In this document: piece after piece, positions 23,069 to 32,726 of the stretch
How positions within the stretch are numbered: position 1 is the first letter of the stretch
Layout of the letters: each line of letters opens with the position of its first letter
DNA from: Hyphomonas sp.
GTDB lineage: Bacteria; Pseudomonadota; Alphaproteobacteria; Caulobacterales; Hyphomonadaceae
DNA length: 64,000 bases
NCBI RefSeq assembly: GCF_017792385.1
Contig: NZ_CP051230.1
Span: forward strand, 3,410,001 to 3,474,000
Direction: 5' to 3'
Notes under the pieces: generated by a model
The model's database searches: none
What the model saw: only the letters and a program-made list of their open reading frames with translations
Told to the model about the DNA's origin: nothing
Translations under genes and position numbers: made by a program

Positions 23069-24901
23069 CTAGGATTTGACCTGCGGGGCCAGGCGGATGT
23101 GCAGCTCTTTCAGCTGTTTCTCGTCTACCGGGCTCGGTGCCTGCATCATCAGGTCGCGGGCCTGCTGGTTCATCGGGAACAGCGTCACGTCGCGGATGTT
23201 CTCCGCATCTGCCAGCAGCATCACAATGCGGTCCACGCCGGGGGCAATGCCGCCGTGCGGCGGAGCGCCATAGCGGAACGCGTTCAGCATGCCACCAAAC
23301 TCGGCTTCGACCACATCCGGGCCATAACCTGCCAGTTCGAAAGCCTTCAGCATCAGCTCCGGGCTGTGGTTCCGGATAGCACCGGATGATAGCTCCACGC
23401 CATTACAGACGATGTCGTACTGGTATGCTTTCAGCTCAAGCTGCTTCTCTTCGGTGTCGGCCGCCATCAAGGCGTCCATGCCGCCCTGCGGCATCGAGAA
23501 CGGGTTATGGCTGAAATCGACCTTCTTGTTGTCTTCGTCATACTCGTACATCGGGAAGTCGACGATCCAGCAGAGGCGGAAGACGCCCTCCTCGATCAGC
23601 TCCAGTTCCTCGCCGATCTTTGTCCGCGCCGCTCCGGCCAGCTTGTAGGCGTCGCCTTTCTTGCCGGCAGAGAAGAAGATGCCGTCGCCTGCACCGAGGC
23701 CGAGCGATTCCAGCAATGCGGCCAGATGGGCCGGCTCGAAATTCTTCAGCACCGGATCCTGGCTGTCGACCCCGCCGCCATCGGCATCCTTCAGGCGGGC
23801 ATAGCCGAGCCCCGGAGCCTGCATTTCCTTCTTCGCCCACTTGTCGAGATCGTCGAAGAATTTGCGGGATTTCTCCGCCGCGGCCTTCGGTGCCGGGATG
23901 GCAATTACGCGGCCGCCACCGGCAATGATCTTGGCGAAGATGCCGAACCCGGTCTTGCTGTCATCCGCGAAGAAGTCGGACACGTCCGCCAGTTCGATCG
24001 GGTTGCGCAGATCCGGCTTGTCAGAGCCATACTTGGCCATCGCCTCGGCATAGGGAATACGCGGGAACGGGCCGTCCGGCACGGTGCGCCCCTTGCCTTC
24101 CCAGTCGGCGAATTCGCTGAACACGCCCGCCATGACCGGCTCGATGGCGTTGAACACGTCTTCCTGCGTCACGAAGCTCATTTCGATATCGAGCTGGTAG
24201 AATTCGCCGGGCGACCGGTCGGCGCGGGCGTCCTCGTCGCGGAAGCAGGGCGCGATCTGGAAGTACCGGTCGAAGCCGGACACCATCAGCAGCTGCTTGA
24301 ACTGCTGCGGCGCCTGCGGCAGCGCGTAGAATTCGCCCGGATGCAGACGGCTCGGCACAAGGAAGTCACGGGCGCCTTCCGGGCTCGACGCCGTCAGGAT
24401 CGGCGTTTGGTATTCGGTGAAGCCCTGCTCGATCATGCGGCGGCGCAGGCTGGCAATCACCTGGCTGCGCAGCACCATGTTCTTGTGCAGCGTCTCGCGG
24501 CGCAAATCGAGATAGCGATGCTTCAGGCGGATGTCTTCCGGATAGTCCGGCTCACCGAACACCGGCAGCGGCAGTTCCGCAGCTTCCGACTGGACGCTGA
24601 CCTCACCCGCCACGACCTCGATCTCGCCCGTGGCGAGGTTCGGATTGACGAGGCTCTCGTCCCGGGCAACCACCTTGCCTTCCAGCGTGATGACGCTTTC
24701 CGCCCGCAGCCGTTCGACGGTCGCAAAACCCGGCGATCCCGGATTGAACACAACCTGTGTCAGGCCGTAATGATCCCGCAGGTCGATGAACATCACCCCG
24801 CCATGATCGCGGCGGCGGTGCAGCCAGCCTGACAGTTTAACGGTTTCACCGACATGGGACTGGCGAAGTTCCCCGCAGGTGTGGGTGCGATAGGCGTGCA
24901 T
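23069..24901 (-). CDS. aspS: Aspartyl-tRNA synthetase
   Basis: 610 residues from the ATG at 24901 (MHAYRTHTCGELR). The N-terminal OB-fold anticodon-binding domain (LSGWLHRRRDHGGVMFIDLRDH) is followed by the class II core with motif 2 (FRDEDARADRSPGEFYQLDIEM), a bacterial insertion domain, and motif 3 (GGIAPGVDRIVMLL). It charges tRNA-Asp. A GatCAB amidotransferase is also encoded in this window, so a non-discriminating enzyme that also charges tRNA-Asn is plausible, but that depends on whether AsnRS is present elsewhere. Confidence 0.97.
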   Translation of the reverse strand: MHAYRTHTCGELRQSHVGETVKLSGWLHRRRDHGGVMFIDLRDHYGLTQVVFNPGSPGFATVERLRAESVITLEGKVVARDESLVNPNLATGEIEVVAGEVSVQSEAAELPLPVFGEPDYPEDIRLKHRYLDLRRETLHKNMVLRSQVIASLRRRMIEQGFTEYQTPILTASSPEGARDFLVPSRLHPGEFYALPQAPQQFKQLLMVSGFDRYFQIAPCFRDEDARADRSPGEFYQLDIEMSFVTQEDVFNAIEPVMAGVFSEFADWEGKGRTVPDGPFPRIPYAEAMAKYGSDKPDLRNPIELADVSDFFADDSKTGFGIFAKIIAGGGRVIAIPAPKAAAEKSRKFFDDLDKWAKKEMQAPGLGYARLKDADGGGVDSQDPVLKNFEPAHLAALLESLGLGAGDGIFFSAGKKGDAYKLAGAARTKIGEELELIEEGVFRLCWIVDFPMYEYDEDNKKVDFSHNPFSMPQGGMDALMAADTEEKQLELKAYQYDIVCNGVELSSGAIRNHSPELMLKAFELAGYGPDVVEAEFGGMLNAFRYGAPPHGGIAPGVDRIVMLLADAENIRDVTLFPMNQQARDLMMQAPSPVDEKQLKELHIRLAPQVKS

Positions 24902-24998
24902 CGGAAATTCTCTCCGGAAATACGGTCCAACAGAAATAAAGCGCGAAAGGCATGGAACCTCTCGCAATTGTCAAGGCGATGCGATACGCAAGCGCGCG

Positions 24999-26165
24999 AT
25001 GACTGACAACACCCTGACTCCCATTACTGAGCAGTCGGCACTGGAAGACCTGTGCGGAAAGCTCTCTGAATCCGACTTTATCTGCGTCGACACCGAGTTT
25101 CATCGGGAGACGACATACTGGCCGGAACTCTGCCTCGTACAGGCCTCCGCCCCCGGCGTGGAAGGCCTGATCGACCCATTGGCGGACGATCTGGACATCG
25201 GCCCCTTTCTGGACCTGATCGCCGCCGACAACCGGGTAAAAGTGTTTCATGCGGCCCGTCAGGATATCGAAATCTTCAACCGGCTGATCGGCCACCCGCC
25301 CGGCCCGATCTTCGATACGCAAGTCGCCGCCATGGCGCTCGGCCTCGGTGATTCGATTTCCTATGACAATCTCGTCCAGCGTGTGTTGAAGCGCCAGATC
25401 GACAAGTCCAGCCAGTTCACCGACTGGACCCGCCGCCCCTTGAGCCAGAAACAGCTGGTCTACGCCCTCGGAGACGTGACCCATCTGCGCGACGCGTATC
25501 TCAAGATGCGGGACAATCTGGAATCCCTCGGGCGGCTCAATTGGGTCCGCGAGGAAATGGCGGACCTGGAAGACCCGGTGAAATACGACACCGACCCGGC
25601 CAATGCCTGGCAGCGCCTGAAGCTGCGCAAGCCGAAGAAGGATTACGCCGCGATTGTCGTCGCGGTCGCCGCGTGGCGCGAAGCCATCGCCCAGGAACTC
25701 GACAAGCCGCGCCGGCGCATTCTCAAGGATGACGCCATTCAGGAGATCGCCAGCCAGAAACCCCGCTCGGAGCAGGATTTCGGTCAGCTGCGCGCGGTGC
25801 CGAACGGTTTCATTCGGTCGAAATATGGGCAGGGCCTGCTGGAGGCGGTCGCCGACGCTATCGAGAATCCGGACCGCTATGCGCCCGAGCTCGCCCCGCG
25901 CGTCCAGAATGCCCAGATTCCCGCTGGCGCGCCGGAACTGCTCAAGGTGCTGTTGAAACATGTCAGCGAAGAGAATGACGTGGTCCCGCGCCTGATCGCC
26001 AATGCCGCCGACATCGACCGCATCGCCCGCGGCGAGACCAGCGACGAGATCGCCGCCATGTCGGGCTGGCGGTTTGACATGTTCGGCCGCAAGGCTCAGG
26101 CCCTGCTCAGCGGCAAGCTGGCCGTCTCCTTCGAAGGGGGACAGGTCCGGCTGTTCGACGTCTGA
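24999..26165 (+). CDS. rnd: Ribonuclease D
   Basis: 388 residues. The DEDD exonuclease residues are visible: Asp31 and Glu33 in CVDTEF, Asp89 in ARQDIEIF, and the late YALGDVTHL segment. A C-terminal HRDC-type region follows (LKLRKPKKDYAAIVVAVAAWREAIAQ). RNase D trims the 3' ends of tRNA and other structured RNAs. It is divergent from aspS, with about 97 bases between the two starts, and converges with ppx. Confidence 0.95.
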   Translation: MTDNTLTPITEQSALEDLCGKLSESDFICVDTEFHRETTYWPELCLVQASAPGVEGLIDPLADDLDIGPFLDLIAADNRVKVFHAARQDIEIFNRLIGHPPGPIFDTQVAAMALGLGDSISYDNLVQRVLKRQIDKSSQFTDWTRRPLSQKQLVYALGDVTHLRDAYLKMRDNLESLGRLNWVREEMADLEDPVKYDTDPANAWQRLKLRKPKKDYAAIVVAVAAWREAIAQELDKPRRRILKDDAIQEIASQKPRSEQDFGQLRAVPNGFIRSKYGQGLLEAVADAIENPDRYAPELAPRVQNAQIPAGAPELLKVLLKHVSEENDVVPRLIANAADIDRIARGETSDEIAAMSGWRFDMFGRKAQALLSGKLAVSFEGGQVRLFDV

Positions 26166-26174
26166 GGCGTCGCC

Positions 26175-27653
26175 TCAGCCGATCTTCACATCCGGCTTGA
26201 GACGCAACTGGCTGGCCGTCTGTGACAGACGCCGCACGACCGTGTCCGACACCATCGCCTCGTCCGCCTTCGACACGCGCAGCTGCAGCAGATCCTCCGT
26301 TCGGGCAAGGCTGGCCCGGCGCAGGATCGGTCCGGACCGGCCGGAAAACACCGCCCCGAGCCGCATGGCACTGCCGATCTGGCGCGCCCGCCCATCCTGC
26401 TCCGGCGTGGTCAGCGGCGTGTACTCGTCCGGCCGTTTGAAATCCTTCTCGTATCGGCAGCCAATGGCGTAGGCGATCAGGGCCCGTTCGCTGTGGCTGA
26501 CGCCGGTATAGGGCGCGCGCAGCGCCTGATCATAGGCCATCTGCGAGCGATGGTCCGGATGAAACCGCCCGGCACTGTCAGCCATCATGCAGGCCGCCTT
26601 TTCGATCCGGATATCCGCTGCCGGCGACCCGAACAGGTCCGGTTCCGGCGCCAGGGCCGGTGCGATGAAATCGTGCAGCGCCTCACCGAACTGGATCTGG
26701 TTGCGGTCGAGCCGGGCAAAGGCGATCACCCCATCCATCAGCGGATCATCTGCGGTTGGCCCCAGAGCATCCCGCAACACGCCTTCCCGCAGGCCGCTGG
26801 ATGAAATCGTCACGCCCTCCAGCTCGCTCATCGCCAGGATTTCCTGCAGCAGGATGGCCGCGACTGGCAAATATCTCGCGCGCCGCTTGTCGACGTTTTC
26901 CAGCAAGGTCCGCGCGGCCGGATTAGTCAGGCTGTCGAAACAGAGCCTGGCCACCTTGTCCACCTGGGTCTTCGACATCTGGTATCCCTGCAGTACCCGC
27001 AGCGCATAGGATTCCAGCTCCATGTTCAGCTTGGCCAGCGTGCGCCAGGCGCCGCCCACCGCATAGAAGCGCCCCTCGGCCTGCGCCAGGGTCTCCGACG
27101 TCTTGAGGGTCGCGCGGATCGTCTTGCGCAGCGCCTTCAGGTCCAGGTCGCCATCCACCAGGGACAATGGCCCCAGCATCAGGCTTTCGCCCGGTTCGGC
27201 GACGCCGCCCACCTGCTTGAATTCCAGGCTCGATCCGCCAAGATCGCCGATCATGCCTGCCGGATTGTGGAAACTGGCTTCCACGCCGACAGCCGACAGG
27301 CGCGCCTCGTCCTGCCCCGACAGGATGGTCACGCGACGGCCCAGGGCCCGGGAGGCCTGCTGGATGAAGGCCGGCCCGTTCTCGGCCGAACGCACGGCGG
27401 CGGTCGCCACGGCCGTATAATTACCCAGATTGAGCGCCTTCAGGATCGCCTTGTAGCGGCCCAGCGCCCGGAGGGCCGACTCCACGCCGGTCGGCGACAG
27501 CTGACCCGTCTTCATCAGGCCTTCGCCAAGGCCCGCCATGACCTTTTCGTTGAAGGTCGGCAGGATCGATGCCCCCAGCACGCTGTAGATGACCAGACGC
27601 ACCGAATTCGATCCGATATCGATAATGGCCGCGCGTTCAGACTTCGGCAGCAT
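26175..27653 (-). CDS. ppx: Exopolyphosphatase, Ppx/GppA family
   Basis: 492 residues from MLPKSERAAIIDIGSN. The sugar-kinase-like phosphate loops IIDIGSNSVRLVIY and GMIGDLGGSSLEF are present. The central GVTISSSGLREGVLRDAL and the C-terminal helical part (YTGVSHSERALIAYAIGCRYEKDF) fit the longer Ppx forms. It removes phosphate from polyphosphate, or converts pppGpp to ppGpp, in the stringent response. Its ATG overlaps the ppk stop by one base (TGATG), so synthesis and breakdown enzymes are made together. Confidence 0.93.
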   Translation of the reverse strand: MLPKSERAAIIDIGSNSVRLVIYSVLGASILPTFNEKVMAGLGEGLMKTGQLSPTGVESALRALGRYKAILKALNLGNYTAVATAAVRSAENGPAFIQQASRALGRRVTILSGQDEARLSAVGVEASFHNPAGMIGDLGGSSLEFKQVGGVAEPGESLMLGPLSLVDGDLDLKALRKTIRATLKTSETLAQAEGRFYAVGGAWRTLAKLNMELESYALRVLQGYQMSKTQVDKVARLCFDSLTNPAARTLLENVDKRRARYLPVAAILLQEILAMSELEGVTISSSGLREGVLRDALGPTADDPLMDGVIAFARLDRNQIQFGEALHDFIAPALAPEPDLFGSPAADIRIEKAACMMADSAGRFHPDHRSQMAYDQALRAPYTGVSHSERALIAYAIGCRYEKDFKRPDEYTPLTTPEQDGRARQIGSAMRLGAVFSGRSGPILRRASLARTEDLLQLRVSKADEAMVSDTVVRRLSQTASQLRLKPDVKIG

Positions 27654-29827
27654 CAGCTGGACACGCCTTCCCGCGGCTTCAGCCGGGGCGGCAGGCTCAC
27701 TTCCAGCGCGCTGCCACGGCCGGACAGGCTGGGATTGTCCATGAAATAGGTATGGGCCGAGAACGGCTTGGCGCCCTCTTCCCAATCCATCCGCTGATAG
27801 GAGCCATCCTCCTGCATGATCCAGCTCTGCTGCTCGTCATTCAGATTCGCCACCATGATCTGGTTCAGCACCTGCCGGTGCACCGTGGCATTCTCCACCG
27901 GCACCAGGGCCTCGACCCGGCGGTTCAGATTGCGCGGCATCCAGTCTGCGGACGAGATGAACACCTTGGCCTTCGGCGATGGCAGGGCATGGCCGTTCGA
28001 GAAACACACGATCCGCGAATGTTCAAGGAACCGTCCGACAATGCTCTTGACGGAAATGTTGTCCGACAGGCCCGGCACGCCCGGGCGCAGGCAGCAGATG
28101 CCCCGCACGACCAGAATGATCGGCACCCCGGCCTGGCTGGCCCGGTAGAGCGCATCGATCACTTCGCCGTCGACCAGCGAGTTCATCTTCGCCCAGATGC
28201 CGCACGGCTCATCCCGTTTTGCCGCCTCGGCCTCGGCCTCGATCATCCCGACCAGTTGTTCCTTCATGTCGAGCGGCGACATGCCCACCTTCTCCATGAC
28301 CGGGCCAACCGAAGGCGGCTCGCGATAGGCCGTCACGAAGTTGAACAGGCGATTGGCATCCCGCCCCAGCGCATCATCGGCCGTGAACAGCGACAAATCG
28401 GTATAGATCCGCGCATTGATCGGATGGTAATTGCCCGTGCCGTAATGCGTATAGGTGCGCAGCGCATCGCCTTCACGGCGCACGACCAGCGACACCTTGG
28501 CATGGGTCTTGTACTCGATAAATCCGTATACGACCTGCACACCAGCCCGCTCCAGATCCCGCGCCAGGCGGAGATTGGCCTCCTCGTCGAACCGCGCCTT
28601 GATCTCCACCAGCGCCGTGACGTTCTTTCCGGCTTCGGCGGCTTCCACCAGCGCAGCCACGATCGGGGAATTGGCGGTCGTCCGGTACAGTGTCTGCTTG
28701 ATCGCGACCACTTGCGGATCCGCCGCAGCCTGGCGCACGAACTGGACCACGACATCGAAGGTCTCGAACGGGTGGTGCACCAGGATATCCTTCGCCCGGA
28801 TGGCCGCGAAGCAATCCCCGCCCATTTCCCGGATGCGCTCGGGATAGCGCGGCTCGTAGGACGGAAATTGCAGGTCGGGCCGGTCGCTCACGATCAGTTC
28901 CGACAGCTGCGCCATGCCCAGAATGCCGTCATACAACACGATGTCGGCCTGTTCGGCCCCGATCTCGCGCGTGATCAGCTTGCGCAAATCATCCGGCGCG
29001 CTCGACTGCATCCGGATACGGACGATACGCCCGCGGCGGCGCTGCTTCAGCAGCACTTCGAATTCCCGGATCAGGTCCTCGGCCTCTTCCTCGATCTCGA
29101 TATCGCTGTCGCGAATGATCCGGAACAGGCACCGGTCCTTTTCCTCGAAGCCGGGGAACAATTCCCCGATGAACATGCCGATCACGTCTTCCAGCGCGAT
29201 GAAGCGCAAATGCCCCTTGTTGCCCTTGGGCAACCGGATGAAACGGCGCACAAAGGCCGGCAACGGAATGATCCCGACATGATCCTCACCATTGCCCTTG
29301 GGCACCAAATTGATGGCGATGGAGAAGCCGAGATTGGGAATGAACGGGAACGGGTGCGCCGGATCGACCGCCAGCGGCGTCAGCACCGGGAAGATGTTCG
29401 AGCGGAAATACTTGTCCAGTTCCGCCCGGTCCCGCTTGTTCAAATCCTTGACGCCCAGCACATCGATGCCTTCGGCGTGCAATTCCTCCTTCAGCGTCCG
29501 CCAGCGCTCCTGCTGCTCGGCGATCAGGTTGAGCGAGGCCGCCTCGATCTGTTCGATCTGCTGCGCCGGCGTCAGCCCATCCTGGCTGGCCCGCACGACG
29601 CCGGCCCGCACCTGTTCGCGCAACCCCGCATAGCGCACCATCTCGAACTCATCGAGATTGCTCGCGGAGATCGACAGGAAGCGCAGCCTTTCCAGCAGCG
29701 GATGCTCGTAATTGGACGCTTCCTCCAGGACCCGCCGATTGAATTCCAGCCAGGACAATTCGCGGTTCAGGAACCGGTCCGGCGACGTCATCAGCTGTTC
29801 CACGGTTTCAGACGGTCCATCAGCCAT
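27653..29827 (-). CDS. ppk1: Polyphosphate kinase 1
   Basis: 724 residues from the ATG at 29827. PPK1 makes long-chain polyphosphate from ATP. Segments in order are RFLNRELSWLEFNRRVLEEA, ISASNLDEFEMVRYAGL, LTPLAVDPAHPFPFIPNLGFS, HHPFETFDVVVQFVRQAA, and the phospholipase-D-like catalytic parts YTHYGTGNYHP and HSRIVCFSNG with the reactive histidine. The order hdaA-ppk-ppx on one strand joins replication control with polyphosphate turnover. Upstream, hdaA ends 32 bases before this start. Confidence 0.96.
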   Translation of the reverse strand: MADGPSETVEQLMTSPDRFLNRELSWLEFNRRVLEEASNYEHPLLERLRFLSISASNLDEFEMVRYAGLREQVRAGVVRASQDGLTPAQQIEQIEAASLNLIAEQQERWRTLKEELHAEGIDVLGVKDLNKRDRAELDKYFRSNIFPVLTPLAVDPAHPFPFIPNLGFSIAINLVPKGNGEDHVGIIPLPAFVRRFIRLPKGNKGHLRFIALEDVIGMFIGELFPGFEEKDRCLFRIIRDSDIEIEEEAEDLIREFEVLLKQRRRGRIVRIRMQSSAPDDLRKLITREIGAEQADIVLYDGILGMAQLSELIVSDRPDLQFPSYEPRYPERIREMGGDCFAAIRAKDILVHHPFETFDVVVQFVRQAAADPQVVAIKQTLYRTTANSPIVAALVEAAEAGKNVTALVEIKARFDEEANLRLARDLERAGVQVVYGFIEYKTHAKVSLVVRREGDALRTYTHYGTGNYHPINARIYTDLSLFTADDALGRDANRLFNFVTAYREPPSVGPVMEKVGMSPLDMKEQLVGMIEAEAEAAKRDEPCGIWAKMNSLVDGEVIDALYRASQAGVPIILVVRGICCLRPGVPGLSDNISVKSIVGRFLEHSRIVCFSNGHALPSPKAKVFISSADWMPRNLNRRVEALVPVENATVHRQVLNQIMVANLNDEQQSWIMQEDGSYQRMDWEEGAKPFSAHTYFMDNPSLSGRGSALEVSLPPRLKPREGVSS

Positions 29828-29859
29828 GATGCGAACTCCGCTCTTCCATTGCGTCCCGG

Positions 29860-30579
29860 TCAGCCAGCCGGGTCCGGCCCGGCCCATCCCAGATCCTCGA
29901 CCACTTCCCGGGCCATCGGAACCGACGGGGGCCGTCCCGCCTCGGTCACCTTGTCGCTCAGTTTTTCCACAAAGGTTTCAATGGCCTCATAGGAGAGTTC
30001 CAGCCGGGGGACCATATACTTTATGACTTCCGGCTCGAGTTTCAGGAAATAGCGCGCAGCGGCCGCCTCAAGGCGCGCCTTCAGCATGTGCTCGTCCGGC
30101 TCATGAATTTCGACCACCGGCAGCGCCATCAGTCTCGATTTCAGGTCGGCCGACCCGGTCGGCCACTGGCTGGGATGGCGTTTCGAGGTCAACAGGACCC
30201 GCCCGCCCCCGGCAGCGGCGGAATCGATCAGCGTCAGCAGGTTTTCCGACTTCTTCACCTGGTCGGCATCATCCACGATCGAATACCCTTCGGCCAGCGC
30301 CGACAGGCCCGGCGTCTTGAGGCGCGAGAAATCCCTGGCGGCATAATACTGCCCGTCAAATTCCCGCCCCCAGGCCCGCGCCAGCGCCGAAAGGCCGCTG
30401 CGCGGCGGGCCCAGCAGGCAGATTGTGTGGAATGGCCAGGACTGCGGCGCCCGCAGCACGGCCACCGCGCTCTCATTGGCTTCCGTGACCAGAAGCGCCG
30501 TCAATTTCGGTTCTGTTGCCGGGAAACCAAGACTCAGCTGGCTCGGCTTTCCGGGGCCTTTCTGCTGATCCGCGCTCAC
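29860..30579 (-). CDS. hdaA: HdaA, regulatory inactivator of DnaA
   Basis: 239 residues. The N-terminal clamp-binding peptide QLSLGF (residues 14-19) is the key sign: Hda proteins bind the DnaN sliding clamp and stimulate DnaA-ATP hydrolysis, preventing over-initiation. A DnaA-type AAA+ core follows, with a modified Walker A (LLGPPRSGLSALAR) and Walker B region (GYSIVDDADQVKKSENLLTL). The C-terminal DNA-binding domain of DnaA is absent, as expected. It overlaps the DUF2066 gene by ATGA. HdaA sets cell-cycle timing in Caulobacter. Confidence 0.9.
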   Translation of the reverse strand: MSADQQKGPGKPSQLSLGFPATEPKLTALLVTEANESAVAVLRAPQSWPFHTICLLGPPRSGLSALARAWGREFDGQYYAARDFSRLKTPGLSALAEGYSIVDDADQVKKSENLLTLIDSAAAGGGRVLLTSKRHPSQWPTGSADLKSRLMALPVVEIHEPDEHMLKARLEAAAARYFLKLEPEVIKYMVPRLELSYEAIETFVEKLSDKVTEAGRPPSVPMAREVVEDLGWAGPDPAG

Positions 30580-31595
30580 GGTTCCCCCGATGCCGAAACA
30601 GCCGATCGCACGATCCAGCCATACTCGTTTTCGGACAGGGAGACGCCGCGTTGCAACAGATCGTTCTGCAGCCGCCGGGCATCACCGGCATAGGAGAAGG
30701 CCACCAGGGCGCCGTCGCGAGCAATGGCCTCGATGCGGAACTCCGATACCAGCGGCGACCGCGCCAGCGCGCCGCGCAACGTGTTCCATTCCGCCAGCGA
30801 GGTATAGCGTACGCTGGCCGTCGCCGGGGTCCGCTCGCCGGACCGGATGATCGAGGTTTCCTTCCAGTGCTCGTCCAGCAGGGTCACCATCCGGTCGACC
30901 GCGACCTCCAGCGAGGAGGCGTAAGGCGTTGTGCCAATCCGCTGCGTGCCGGCGGCAGTCACCGTCGACACAGTTACCTGCCAGGCGCCGTCCCGACCGG
31001 ACAGATCCGCCAGGATACCCCTGCGGGCGCCCTGGACCGTGGCTTCCGGCGACAATTCCAGCCAGTCGCTATAGGCGCTGTACCCCGGGCTGTTCGCGGT
31101 CACGAAGGGCGACAGGGTCTCGTCCCGGCCGGTGCCGAGCGCTTCGCGCCAGGCGGCATCAAGGCCGGCAGACCCGGCCAGCGGCACAAGCAATCCCTTG
31201 GGCGCCTGGGTATCGACATAGGGTACCGACAGGGAGTCCAGATGCGCCCGTACCATGCGCGGATTGTAGACCACGGCCAGCGTGCCCTTGTAGCGGCCTG
31301 CACCAGCCGTCTCTTCCTGCACGTCCACCGCCGCCGACAATCGGTCTGCCAGCGCTGAATCGACGACCAGGCCGCCCGTCTTCATCCGGTCCTCTGCCAG
31401 CGTGATCCGGTCGATCAGCACGCGGGCGCCCTGGACGCGCGCCGACGCCATGGCCAGTTCGCGCGCCTCGATCAGCGAGCCGGCCCGCTCGTCCACTTCG
31501 ATGTTCGAGACGGTGTAGACATCGCGGGTGTCGGCAAAGGCGTTGGCTCCCATCGCGGCGAGGGCAAAAAGGGACGCGATTAGGATACGAATCAT
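30576..31595 (-). CDS. DUF2066 exported protein
   Basis: 339 residues from MIRILIASLFALAAMG, with a clear signal peptide (cleavage likely after NAFA). The mature part shows YTVSNIEVDERAGSLIEARE, GARVLIDRITL, TLAVVYNPRMVRAHL and SGRDGAWQVTV, fitting DUF2066. Function is unknown; family members often lie by hda and purine genes. A strong GGAGG lies upstream of the ATG. The open frame continues further upstream over purM on the other strand, but that extension is only a shadow. The stop overlaps hdaA. Confidence 0.85.
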   Translation of the reverse strand: MIRILIASLFALAAMGANAFADTRDVYTVSNIEVDERAGSLIEARELAMASARVQGARVLIDRITLAEDRMKTGGLVVDSALADRLSAAVDVQEETAGAGRYKGTLAVVYNPRMVRAHLDSLSVPYVDTQAPKGLLVPLAGSAGLDAAWREALGTGRDETLSPFVTANSPGYSAYSDWLELSPEATVQGARRGILADLSGRDGAWQVTVSTVTAAGTQRIGTTPYASSLEVAVDRMVTLLDEHWKETSIIRSGERTPATASVRYTSLAEWNTLRGALARSPLVSEFRIEAIARDGALVAFSYAGDARRLQNDLLQRGVSLSENEYGWIVRSAVSASGEP

Positions 31596-31700
31596 GGTCG
31601 ACGGCCTCCGTTTGAATTTGTTGTAGCAAGCCAATGCGACAGCCGAAACCGCAAGCGGCACTGGCAGAGACGTTTTCCCCATGCTAACGCGCGAGTCATC

Positions 31701-32726
31701 ATGAGCGATACATCCAAAACTCTCCTTTCCTACCGTGATGCCGGTGTCGACATTGAGGCAGGAGAAAGGCTGGTCGAGGCCATTGGCCCGCTGGCAAAAG
31801 CCACCGCCCGCGCGGGCGTGATGGGCGGCCTTGGCGGCTTCGGCGCGCTGTTCGACCTGAAAGCCTCCGGCTATGAGGACCCTGTCCTCGTCTCCGGCAC
31901 GGACGGGGTCGGCACGAAGCTGATGCTCGCCTTCGAAACCGGCATTCACAACACTGTCGGCATCGACCTTGTCGCCATGTGCGCCAATGATGTGCTCGCT
32001 CAGGGAGCCGAGCCCCTGTTTTTTCTGGACTATTTCGCCACGGGCAAGCTCGAAGCCGGCATCGCGGAAGCGGTGATTGCGGGCATCGCCGAAGGCTGCC
32101 GTCAATCCGGCTGCGCGCTGGTGGGCGGGGAGACCGCCGAAATGCCGGGCATGTATCCGCCGGGCCATTATGATCTGGCCGGCTTCGTGGTCGGCGCCGT
32201 GGACCGGGCGAAAGTCTTGCCGCGCATGGCCGACATGGCAGCCGGCGACGTGCTGATCGGCATTTCGTCCTCCGGGCCGCACTCGAATGGCTATTCCCTG
32301 ATCCGCCGCATCGTCGAGCGGGAGGGCCTGTCCTATGAGGCCGCTTCGCCCTTTTCGGACGGCACGCTCGGCGAAGCGCTGCTGACGCCGACGCGGCTTT
32401 ATTCCTCCGCAGCCCTGCCGCTCATCAAGGGCGGCCTCATCAATGGGCTTGCCCACATCACCGGCGGCGGCCTGACCGAAAACACGCCCCGCATGTGCCC
32501 GGACCATCTCGCTCCGCGCATCGACCGCACCAGCTGGACGCCCGGCCCGGTCTTCCAATGGCTGCAACAGGCCGGCGGGGTGGACCTCGACGAAATGCAC
32601 CGCACCTTCAATATGGGCATCGGCATGGTCTTCGCTGTCGCGCCGGACATGGCCGACACGGTCATCGCCCGGCTGCGCGAGGCGGGGGAAAGCCCGGTCA
32701 TCCTCGGGGATCTCGTCGCCGCATGA
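31701..32726 (+). CDS. purM: Phosphoribosylformylglycinamidine cyclo-ligase
   Basis: 341 residues. PurM forms the imidazole ring of AIR from FGAM with ATP. The signatures are VSGTDGVGTKLMLA, GIDLVAMCANDVLAQGAEPLFFLDY, GGETAEMPGMY and SSGPHSNGYSL, with HITGGGLTENTPR near the end. It overlaps purN by ATGA, giving a purMN unit, and is divergent from the DUF2066 gene across 105 bases. Confidence 0.98.
   Translation: MSDTSKTLLSYRDAGVDIEAGERLVEAIGPLAKATARAGVMGGLGGFGALFDLKASGYEDPVLVSGTDGVGTKLMLAFETGIHNTVGIDLVAMCANDVLAQGAEPLFFLDYFATGKLEAGIAEAVIAGIAEGCRQSGCALVGGETAEMPGMYPPGHYDLAGFVVGAVDRAKVLPRMADMAAGDVLIGISSSGPHSNGYSLIRRIVEREGLSYEAASPFSDGTLGEALLTPTRLYSSAALPLIKGGLINGLAHITGGGLTENTPRMCPDHLAPRIDRTSWTPGPVFQWLQQAGGVDLDEMHRTFNMGIGMVFAVAPDMADTVIARLREAGESPVILGDLVAA

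Noticed and set aside
23507..24832. Long plus-strand frame opposite aspS, and similar long antisense frames opposite other genes
   Set aside because: Their composition is that of a high-GC shadow frame, with no recognisable domain, and the sense gene is certain in each case.
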